From Gaiellasilicea sp963784895 (GTDB taxonomy: Bacteria; Actinomycetota; Thermoleophilia; Gaiellales; Gaiellaceae), in assembly GCA_963784895.1 (NCBI GenBank), contig CAWATM010000011.1, forward strand, positions 124,001 to 188,000: 64,000 bases of DNA. The letters run 5' to 3'. Made by a program: the position numbers and the translations under genes. Of this stretch, positions 36,533 through 43,145 are shown one piece after another; the first letter of the stretch is position 1, and each line of letters starts with the position of its first letter. A model generated the notes under the pieces. The model was not told the DNA's origin and searched no databases. It saw nothing but the letters and a program-made list of their open reading frames with translations.

Positions 36533-37260
36533 GCGGCGAGCAACCGGCGTGGGTTCGTGACGAGGATCGCCTCGCGCTGCTCCTCGTCGAGGTTCAGCTC
36601 CTCGAGCTGGCGCACGCGCAGCGCCGCGTACCGCTGCAGCGGCTCGGGCCGGAGGCCGGCGTCGGTGCCGAAGAGGAGCCGCTCGAGCGGGCAGCGCGCG
36701 ACGATCGCCCGCATCGCGTACCCTGGCGTCCCGGACATACAGAGGTGAACGTTCGGCGCCGACAGCACGGCCGCGATCGCCTCGCGCCAGAGGTCGTGCA
36801 GGCCGCCGTGGCCGAGCACGATCTGCATCCCTGGATGCCGGCGCGCGAGCACGGCGAGCTGGAGCGGCGTCGAGAACGGCGGCGTGCCGTCATGGAAGAG
36901 GATTGGAATTCCCAGCGCGCCTGCGGCCTCGCAGACACGCTGCAAGCCGGGGTCGTGCGCCGAGAATCCCTGCAGCCACGGATGAAGCTTGACACCGCGC
37001 ATCCCGTGCTCGCGGACGCAGCGTTCGATCTCCTCCGAGGCGCCCGGGTCGCGCGGGTCGACCGTCGTGAAGGCGACGAGCCGCTCGGGCGCCGGTGCGA
37101 CCCAAGCCGCGAGCGAGTCGTTCGCCGCACCGCTCGGGCGCAGCAGCCCCTCGTACGTGAACACGACGGACACGTCGACGCCGAGCTCGTCCATCGCCGC
37201 GAGGTACTCCGCCGCCCCGTAGGCGGCCGCGGCCGGCTGATGCACGTGGAAGTCGATCAT
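36529..37260 (-). CDS. Amidohydrolase-2 family protein
   Basis: 243 residues from ATG 37260, which overlaps the Gfo/Idh stop by four bases; the open frame upstream of it lies inside that gene. Motifs are MIDFHVHQPAAAAYGAAEYL (D-x-H-x-H), MRGVKLHPWLQGFSAHDPG, GIPILFHDGTPPF, QIVLGHGGLHDLW and RLLFGTDAGLRPEP with the metal aspartate. Related enzymes hydrolyse sugar lactones or decarboxylate aromatic acids. Pairing with a Gfo/Idh-type sugar dehydrogenase favours lactone hydrolysis. Intact, and a paralogue of the following gene. Confidence 0.85.
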   Translation of the reverse strand: MIDFHVHQPAAAAYGAAEYLAAMDELGVDVSVVFTYEGLLRPSGAANDSLAAWVAPAPERLVAFTTVDPRDPGASEEIERCVREHGMRGVKLHPWLQGFSAHDPGLQRVCEAAGALGIPILFHDGTPPFSTPLQLAVLARRHPGMQIVLGHGGLHDLWREAIAAVLSAPNVHLCMSGTPGYAMRAIVARCPLERLLFGTDAGLRPEPLQRYAALRVRQLEELNLDEEQREAILVTNPRRLLAA

Positions 37261-38273
37261 GCGGGTACCGATGACGCCGAGATCTGGCGGCCGACGCCGG
37301 CAGCGTGCGCGAGCCGCTCCGCGAGCTCGAGGCTCGCGATCGCCTCGTCGATGCCCGGCACCGGCGCCCTGCCGGAGAGCGCCGCGTCGACGAAGTGTTC
37401 GAGCTGGAGCGCGAAGCAGATCTCGGTCTTGTCGCCAGGCGGTTCGTGCGTCTCCGTCGTGCCGTCCGCCAGCTCGACCGTGAGTCGGAACGTCGGCGGG
37501 TCGAGGGTGGCGAGGCCGTTCGGTCCAGTGACGACGAACTCGCTGCGCGGCAGCACCGGCGTCAGCCAGACGACTTCGAGCCGTGCGATCGTGCCGTCCT
37601 CGTAGGTGAGGATGCCGCCGTTCACGTTCGCTCTCGGATACGCGGGATCCGTACGCACGCTCCAGCCGGCGACGGCGACCGGCGGCTCGCCGAGCAGGTA
37701 GTTGATCCGATCGCACGCATGGACGCCGTCCGAGACGACCGGCGGGATCCGTTCGAGCGAGCGGAGCCGACGCGCGTAGCCGCGAGGGTCCTGCTCCCGG
37801 TTGGCCGGCTCGTCGCAGATCGCCGCCTGGATCAGCAACGGCCGGCCGAGAGCACCGCTTGCGATCAGCTCGCGCAGGCGATCGACTGCCGGATGATGCC
37901 GGTACGTGAGGCCGATCTGGAGCCTCTCAGCAGCGCCGGGTGACGCGCGCACGTCCGCCGTCTCGGCGACCGAGAGCCCGAGCGGCTTCTCCGCGAGCAC
38001 CCACTTGTTCGCGGCGAGCGCGTCCCAGACGAGACCTGCGGTGGCGGAGGGGGGCGTGGCGATCACGACAGCGTCGATCTCGGGATCGGTCAGCACGGAG
38101 GCAACGTCCGTCGTCCGATGCACGCCCTCGGGAGCTGCCGTGAGGCGCTCCTCCGCGATGTCCGCTGCCGCCACGAGCGTGGCTCGCGGCTCCCGGGCGA
38201 GCGCCGGCAGGTGGGCGCGCACGGCGATCTCGCCGAGGCCGACCAGTCCGATCCGGAGGGCTGTGTCGCTCAC
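37257..38273 (-). CDS. Gfo/Idh/MocA family oxidoreductase
   Basis: 338 residues from GTG 38273. The Rossmann motif comes at once (LRIGLVGLGEIAVRAHLPAL), then VVIATPPSATAGLVWDAL and the catalytic EKPLGLSV lysine, with YRHHPAVDRLRELIASGALG and DGVHACDRINYLLGEPPVAV in the C-terminal sheet domain. Such enzymes oxidise sugars, inositols or related polyols with NAD(P). It heads the three-gene operon with two amidohydrolases and is divergent, by 45 bases, from the YeiH-type exporter, with the LacI-type dyad in between. Confidence 0.88.
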   Translation of the reverse strand: MSDTALRIGLVGLGEIAVRAHLPALAREPRATLVAAADIAEERLTAAPEGVHRTTDVASVLTDPEIDAVVIATPPSATAGLVWDALAANKWVLAEKPLGLSVAETADVRASPGAAERLQIGLTYRHHPAVDRLRELIASGALGRPLLIQAAICDEPANREQDPRGYARRLRSLERIPPVVSDGVHACDRINYLLGEPPVAVAGWSVRTDPAYPRANVNGGILTYEDGTIARLEVVWLTPVLPRSEFVVTGPNGLATLDPPTFRLTVELADGTTETHEPPGDKTEICFALQLEHFVDAALSGRAPVPGIDEAIASLELAERLAHAAGVGRQISASSVPA

Positions 38274-38304
38274 CGGGCCGACCCTAACATGCGATACTGA
38301 GCGT

Positions 38305-38320
38305 ACTTGATCGTTCAAGT
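38305..38320. promoter_or_regulatory. LacI-type operator dyad in the Gfo/Idh-YeiH divergent promoter
   Basis: The 16-base dyad ACTTGA-TCGT-TCAAGT is identical to 23819-23834. It abuts and overlaps the GTG start at 38319 of the exporter gene; GATACT at 38293-38298 could be its -10 element, so repressor binding would block the transcription start. It probably affects both divergent operons, including the LacI gene itself. Confidence 0.7.
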
Positions 38321-39338
38321 GCCCCTCGCCCGTCCCGAGCCTGCCCCTCGCCGCGCCCGCGCGGCTGACGCCTTGCGCCGCGTCGCGCCAGGGTTGGCGC
38401 TTGCCTCGGTGGGCCTTCTGGCGGGTTTCCTCGTCCATGGGCTGCTGTCAGGTGTACCGGTCGTCCTCGCGGCTCTCGTGCTCGGCCTGCTCGTCGCGAA
38501 CACCGTCGGCGCCCCCGCCCTTACTCGGCCGGGGCTCGCGCTCGCGTCCGGGTCGCTCCTGCGGGTCGGCATCGTCCTGCTCGGCTTCGAGCTCGTGCTT
38601 CAGGACATGCTCACACTGGGCGCGCGCGGCCTGCTCGTCGTCGTCGTCGTGGTCGTCGCGACCTTCTTCGGGACGCGCTGGGCGGGGAAGCGGCTGGGCG
38701 TGTCGGACGGTCTGTCACTCCTCGTCGCCACGGGCTTCTCGATCTGCGGCGTCTCGGCGATCGCGGCCGCGCGCGGCGTCAGCGACGTGGACGAGGAGGA
38801 GGTGACCTACGCCATCGCGCTGGTGACGCTCTGCGGAAGCCTTGCGATCGTGCTGCTGCCAGCGCTCAACCGCGTCCTCGGGATGAGCGAGCACGACTAC
38901 GGTGCCTGGGTAGGTGCGAGCGTGCACGACATCGCTCAGGTGGTGGCGACCTCGTCCGCGGTCGGCGGCGTCGCTGTGGCGACCGCGATCGTTGTCAAGC
39001 TGACGCGCGTGCTCATGCTCGGACCGCTCGTCGCGTGGATCTCCTGGAGGCAGGGACGTAGCGCAGAGGTAGCGTGGCTGCGGCTCGTGCCGCCGTTCGT
39101 ACTGGCGTTCGTCACCGCCGCGGCGCTCCGAAGCGCAGGTCTCGTCCCCTCCGGGCTGTTGCCGGTGCTCGAAGATGCCAAGTCTGTCCTGCTCGCCGGC
39201 GCCCTCTTCGCTGTCGGCGCGCGCGTCGAGCTGCGGCGGCTGCTCGCCGTCGGCGGGCGTCCGCTCGTTCTCGGCCTCTCCTCATGGGTGATCGTCGCCG
39301 TGGTCGCGTATGCCGGGGTGACGGTGGTGTGGTCGTAA
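38319..39338 (+). CDS. YeiH/UPF0324 family membrane protein (putative sulfate exporter family)
   Basis: 339 residues. I prefer GTG 38319 over a TTG at 38307 that lies within the operator. About ten membrane helices are visible (VAPGLALASVGLLAGFLVHG, VPVVLAALVLGLLVANTVGA, LASGSLLRVGIVLLGFELVL), with the conserved family block SLLVATGFSICGVSAIAAA and EHDYGAWVGASVHDIAQVVA. This family is annotated as putative sulfate exporter; experimental proof is limited. First gene of the operon with LacI and aldehyde dehydrogenase; its stop lies inside the LacI start region. Confidence 0.85.
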   Translation: MPLARPEPAPRRARAADALRRVAPGLALASVGLLAGFLVHGLLSGVPVVLAALVLGLLVANTVGAPALTRPGLALASGSLLRVGIVLLGFELVLQDMLTLGARGLLVVVVVVVATFFGTRWAGKRLGVSDGLSLLVATGFSICGVSAIAAARGVSDVDEEEVTYAIALVTLCGSLAIVLLPALNRVLGMSEHDYGAWVGASVHDIAQVVATSSAVGGVAVATAIVVKLTRVLMLGPLVAWISWRQGRSAEVAWLRLVPPFVLAFVTAAALRSAGLVPSGLLPVLEDAKSVLLAGALFAVGARVELRRLLAVGGRPLVLGLSSWVIVAVVAYAGVTVVWS

Positions 39339-40363
39339 ACCGGCCGACGATGCGCGACGTCGCGGGACAGGCGGGAGTCTCGCTGCAAACGGTCTCGAAC
39401 TACGTCAACGGGCGCTTCAACCTGATGTCCGTGGAGACGCGGGAGCGAGTCGGCCGCGAACTGGACAGGCTCGGCTACTGGCCGAACGCGGCTGCGCAGA
39501 GCCTGCGCGCGAAGCGGACGATGACGCTCGGGTTCCTCGTCCTCGACGAAGGGGCGCGCTTCCTCGCCGATCCGATGACCGACCTGATCATTGCCGGCAT
39601 CGGCGACGTCGCCCGCGACAACGGGTACTCCCTCCTGATCCAGGCCGCCCGGCCCGATCCCGATGACGCCGACCGGCTCTTCTCGCCGCTGCTCGAGGAC
39701 CGCGTCGACGGCGCCTTCCTGTTCCTCTCCGGCCCGCCGTCGGTGCGGCGCAGGACGATTCGCCGCGTGGACGAGCTCGGCTTCAGCTTCGTCGTCTTCG
39801 AGCAGGCGCCTGCAGGCGTGCCTGTCGTTTCCGTGACGGCGGAAAACCGGACCGGGGCGCGGCAGCTGACCGATCACTTGCTCGCGTCCGGGCACCGCCG
39901 GATCGCGTTCATCTCGACCCGGACGCCGTGGCCGATGGTGGAGGAACGCCTTCGCGGCTACCGCGAAGCGCTGGGCGCCGCCGGCCTGTCAACACCCGAG
40001 CTCGAGGTGACGGACGGGGTCTGGGATCCCGCGAACGGCGCGCAGATGGCGGAGCAGCTGTTCGGGCTGCCCGACCCGCCGACGGCGATCATGTGCGGCA
40101 ATGACCTGCTCGCACTGGGCGCGCTCCGGGCTGCTCGGATTCGCGGCCTCCGGGTTCCCGACGACGTCGCAGTGACCGGCTTCAACGACTTCGAGTTCGC
40201 GCAGTTCGCCGATCCGCCGCTGACGACCGTGCGCGTGCCCGGGTACGAGCTCGGTCGGCTCGGGGCGGAGAGACTGATTGCCCGGCTCGGTGGCGAGGAG
40301 CCGCCGTCGGGTGGCGCGCGTGTGACGCTGCCTGTGACGCTGCAGCTGCGAGGATCCGCGTGA
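39329..40363 (+). CDS. LacI family transcriptional regulator
   Basis: 344 residues from GTG 39329, overlapping the exporter stop; ATG 39350 is the alternative. The helix-turn-helix is canonical (MRDVAGQAGVSLQTVSNYVN, then hinge YWPNAAAQSLRAKRTMTLGF), followed by a sugar-binding-protein-like domain (VDGAFLFLSGPPSV, VPVVSVTAENRTGARQLTDH, PTAIMCGNDLLALGALRAAR, DDVAVTGFNDFEFAQFADPP). The 16-base dyads at 23.8 and 38.3 kb are its probable operators. Effector unknown, but LacI proteins typically bind sugars, acids or nucleosides. Its stop overlaps the aldehyde dehydrogenase start. Confidence 0.93.
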   Translation: MVVNRPTMRDVAGQAGVSLQTVSNYVNGRFNLMSVETRERVGRELDRLGYWPNAAAQSLRAKRTMTLGFLVLDEGARFLADPMTDLIIAGIGDVARDNGYSLLIQAARPDPDDADRLFSPLLEDRVDGAFLFLSGPPSVRRRTIRRVDELGFSFVVFEQAPAGVPVVSVTAENRTGARQLTDHLLASGHRRIAFISTRTPWPMVEERLRGYREALGAAGLSTPELEVTDGVWDPANGAQMAEQLFGLPDPPTAIMCGNDLLALGALRAARIRGLRVPDDVAVTGFNDFEFAQFADPPLTTVRVPGYELGRLGAERLIARLGGEEPPSGGARVTLPVTLQLRGSA

Positions 40364-41808
40364 GCGAGACCTTCGGGATCCTCGTCGGCGGGGAGTGGCG
40401 CGGTAGCGCGTCCGGCCGCACCTACGAGAAGCGGAGCCCGTGGCGGCCCGACGTCGTCACGGGGATCTTCGCGGCGGCGACCTCCGAGGATGCGGCGTCG
40501 GCGGTGGCGGCGGCGGGCGAGGCGCAGCCCGCCTGGGCGGCCCTACCAGCGGAGCGGCGTGCTGACATCTTCCGGGCGGCAGCCGCGGCGCTCGACGAGC
40601 GGGCGGAGCTCGTCGCTCAGGACATGACCGCCGAGATGGGGAAACCACTCCGCGAGGCGCGTGGGGAGGCGGCCCGTGCTGCGACGATCCTCCGCTTTGC
40701 GGCGGGCGAGTGCTGGCGCCCGGCCGGCGAGGTGTACGAGGCGTCCGTGCCGAACCAGACGCTCTTCACCCGTCGGCGGCCGGTCGGCGTCGTCGGCCTG
40801 ATCACACCCTGGAACTTCCCTGCGGCAATCCCGGTGTGGAAGCTCGCCCCCGCGCTGGCGAACGGCAACACGGTCGTGCTCAAGCTCGGCTACGAAGCGC
40901 CGCGCACCGGCCTCCACGTGGCGGAGTGCCTCGCCGAGGCTGGGCTGCCGCCGGGCGTGCTCAACGTGCTCACGGGTTCGGGCTCCGAGGCCGGCGCCGA
41001 GCTCGTCCGCAACCCCGGTGTGCGCGCACTCTCGTTCACCGGCTCCGTGCCCGTCGGCCGCAGCGTCCGCGAGGAGGCGACGGCCCGCAACTGCCGCGTC
41101 CAGCTCGAGCTCGGCGGCCACAATCCGCTGCTCGTCATGGCCGACGCCGAGCTCGACCGCGCGGTCGAGGCCGCCTACGCCGGCGCGTTCTGGGCGGCGG
41201 GCCAGAAGTGCACGGCGACACGCCGGATCTACGTCGAGGACGAGGCATACGAGGGCTTCCGCCGCCGGTTCCTCGCGCGGGTGGAGGCGGGCATCGTCGG
41301 CGACCCGGCGGATCCGGCGACCGAGGTCGGCCCACTCGTGAACGAGGGCGCGCTCGAAGACGTCCTTGCGGCGGTCGAGCGGGGCAGGGCCGAGGGTGGC
41401 ACGGTTCTCGCCGGCGGCGAACGCATCCATCAGGGCGCGTACCTGGTCGCGCCGACTGTGTTCGAGGACGTCGCCGACGACGCGTTCCTCTCCTGCGAAG
41501 AGGTGTTCGGGCCTGTCGTCTCCCTCTATCGCGTCACCGACCTCGACGACGGGCTGCGCCGCGCAAACGCGGTCGAGTTCGGGCTCTCCGCCGCGATCTT
41601 CACACACAACCTCCGCGCGGTGCAGCGGTTCACCACCGAGGCGCAGGCCGGCATCCTCCACGTCAACTCGCAGACGGCGGGTGCCGACGTGCACGTCCCG
41701 TTCGGCGGCATCAAGGGCTCCGGCTGGGGGCCGCACGAGCAGGGCCGCGCAGCGATCGAGTTCTACACGGACGTCGTCACCGTCTATCAGGACGCCCCGG
41801 CAACCTGA
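40360..41808 (+). CDS. NAD(P)-dependent aldehyde dehydrogenase (ketoglutarate-semialdehyde dehydrogenase-like)
   Basis: 482 residues from GTG 40360, four bases before the LacI stop ends. The superfamily motifs are complete: GVVGLITPWNFPAAIPVWKL, GNTVVLKLGYEAP, SFTGSVPVGRSV, the general base in LELGGHNPLLV, catalytic cysteine in GQKCTATRR, and EVFGPVVSLYRV. GQKCTATRR resembles 2-ketoglutaric semialdehyde dehydrogenases of sugar-acid pathways; succinate-semialdehyde and sulfolactaldehyde dehydrogenases belong to neighbouring groups. In this operon it would oxidise the aldehyde produced from the imported sugar or sulfonate. Confidence 0.9.
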   Translation: MSETFGILVGGEWRGSASGRTYEKRSPWRPDVVTGIFAAATSEDAASAVAAAGEAQPAWAALPAERRADIFRAAAAALDERAELVAQDMTAEMGKPLREARGEAARAATILRFAAGECWRPAGEVYEASVPNQTLFTRRRPVGVVGLITPWNFPAAIPVWKLAPALANGNTVVLKLGYEAPRTGLHVAECLAEAGLPPGVLNVLTGSGSEAGAELVRNPGVRALSFTGSVPVGRSVREEATARNCRVQLELGGHNPLLVMADAELDRAVEAAYAGAFWAAGQKCTATRRIYVEDEAYEGFRRRFLARVEAGIVGDPADPATEVGPLVNEGALEDVLAAVERGRAEGGTVLAGGERIHQGAYLVAPTVFEDVADDAFLSCEEVFGPVVSLYRVTDLDDGLRRANAVEFGLSAAIFTHNLRAVQRFTTEAQAGILHVNSQTAGADVHVPFGGIKGSGWGPHEQGRAAIEFYTDVVTVYQDAPAT

Positions 41809-42218
41809 CCGTCTCGGCTCCCGGCGAGAGCGATCGCGTCGATCTCGACGAGCATCCCCTTGCCCAGTCCCGCCTGCACGGTCGTGCGCACGGCCGGCAC
41901 GTCGGGCATGTACTCGTCGTAGACGGCGTTCATCGCCGCGTAGTCTTGCCTGTCGGCGAGGTAGACGGTGATCTTCAGCGCTGACGTGAGCGACGCCCCG
42001 GCGGCGCGGAGGATCGCGTCGATGTTCTCGAGCGTGCGCCGGGTTTGTGCCTCGACCCCGTCCGGCAGCTCGTTCGTCTCGGGGTCGTGGGCGCCCTGGC
42101 CGGCCGTGAAGACGAGGCCTGCGGCGGCGATCCCCTGGCTGTACCGGGCGACCGGCTTCGACGCGCCCTCCGTCGAGACTGCACGCCGCCTCGTCGGGTG
42201 TGCATCCGCGTCCGCCAC
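41787..42218 (-). CDS. RidA/YjgF family protein
   Basis: 143 residues from a GTG at 42218, converging on the aldehyde dehydrogenase with a 22-base overlap. The text KPVARYSQGIAAAGLVFTAG, QTRRTLENIDAILRAAGASL and YMPDVPAVRTTVQAGLGKGM, followed by VEIDAIAL, matches the Rid family. The arginine in AVRTTV is the conserved imine-binding residue of the deaminase-active RidA group. These proteins hydrolyse reactive enamine/imine intermediates from PLP enzymes. Opposite orientation to its neighbours suggests independent expression. Confidence 0.88.
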   Translation of the reverse strand: MADADAHPTRRRAVSTEGASKPVARYSQGIAAAGLVFTAGQGAHDPETNELPDGVEAQTRRTLENIDAILRAAGASLTSALKITVYLADRQDYAAMNAVYDEYMPDVPAVRTTVQAGLGKGMLVEIDAIALAGSRDGQVAGAS

Positions 42219-42257
42219 GGGGCGCAGTGTGGCGAAAGCGGCGGATGGTGGGCTCCA

Positions 42258-42977
42258 GTGCTGATCGTGGGCGGGCTGATCGTTGCGGGCGCAGCATTGC
42301 TCGCCGGTGCCTCCGGGTTCGGGCTCGCACTGCTGGCGACGCCAGCGCTCCTCCTCTGCGGCTTCTCGCTCCCGTTCGTCGTGACCATCAACCTGCTGAT
42401 CTCACTCGCCACGCGGTTGCCCGTCGCCTGGCGGCTTCGCATCTCGATCGACCGCAGGCGGGTCGCACTCCTCGTCGGTGGGGCGGTGCCCGGCCTGTGG
42501 ATCGGCTCGTGGACGCTCGGCGCAGTCGACGTGCACGCCCTGACGCTCGTCGTTGGCGTCGTGATCGCCTTTGCCGCCGTGGCGCTCGCGCTGTCGGAGG
42601 GACGTCAGCCGCCGCCTCGCGTCCGCGGGCTGCCCGTCGCAGCCGGCTTCGCTGGCGGACTGCTCGGCACGACGACGTCCCTGATCGGGATCCCGCCGGC
42701 ACTGCTCCTCGCCCACCGCCGGCTGCCCGCCCGCGGTTTCATCGCCGATCTCGCGCTCTACTTCATCGCGACTGCGGCGATCGGCCTCGCCGTCCTCGCC
42801 GCCGAGGGCCAGCTCAGTAGCGCCGCCGGCCGCGCGTTCGTGTGGTGGCTGCCGGGCGTCCTCGTCGCGAACGCGGTCGGCACCAACCTGGGTCTCCGCC
42901 TTCCCGCAGCGACGTTCCGGCGCTTGACGCTCGCCCTCGCCTTCGTGGCGGGCGTCGTCACCGCCGTCACCGCCTGA
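42258..42977 (+). CDS. TauE/SafE family membrane protein (putative sulfite exporter)
   Basis: 239 residues from GTG 42258, divergent from RidA with 39 bases between. Helices include LIVGGLIVAGAALLAGASGF and GLALLATPALLLCGFSLPFV, with the repeat-2 motif GFAGGLLGTTTSLIGIPPAL that matches the internal duplication of TauE/SafE exporters. The family exports sulfite, sulfoacetate or other sulfur anions in taurine- and sulfonate-degrading bacteria, though many members are uncharacterised. The presence of a SuyAB-like lyase and a YeiH-type exporter nearby raises the likelihood of a sulfur role. Confidence 0.83.
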   Translation: MLIVGGLIVAGAALLAGASGFGLALLATPALLLCGFSLPFVVTINLLISLATRLPVAWRLRISIDRRRVALLVGGAVPGLWIGSWTLGAVDVHALTLVVGVVIAFAAVALALSEGRQPPPRVRGLPVAAGFAGGLLGTTTSLIGIPPALLLAHRRLPARGFIADLALYFIATAAIGLAVLAAEGQLSSAAGRAFVWWLPGVLVANAVGTNLGLRLPAATFRRLTLALAFVAGVVTAVTA

Positions 42978-42992
42978 GGCGACGTTGCGCCG

Positions 42993-43145
42993 GACCTTTA
43001 CTTCATCAACGAGTTCGGCCCGTAGGTCAATCTCGGCAACATCGCGCCGGAGGAAGTGATCCCGCTCGAGACCCTCCGCCTCGGCCTCCGCGGCGACACG
43101 CTCAAGCAGATCCTGGTCGCGCAGGAGCCTGCGCCGTCGCGCTAA
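42993..43145 (+). pseudogene. comA 3' remnant
   Basis: Translation gives DLYFINEFGP, a stop at the next codon, then VNLGNIAPEEVIPLETLRLG and RGDTLKQILVAQEPAPSR before TAA at 43145. This is the C-terminal 50 residues of a second phosphosulfolactate synthase; no start or upstream part remains. The central 83 bases match the intact comA exactly while both flanks differ, for example YFINEFGP versus WFVKHFGP. The fragment therefore came from a diverged paralogue that later shared sequence with the first copy. Confidence 0.85.
43024..43106 (+). repeat. 83-bp exact direct repeat, right copy (in comA remnant)
   Basis: Identical to 18815-18897 and in the same orientation, 24,209 bases away. Recombination between the copies would excise all operons between them as a circle. 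Confidence 0.9.

Noticed and set aside
18815..43106. Composite transposon or prophage bounded by the 83-base repeats
   Set aside because: No transposase, integrase or phage gene was seen anywhere in the interval, and the repeat is coding sequence of comA.
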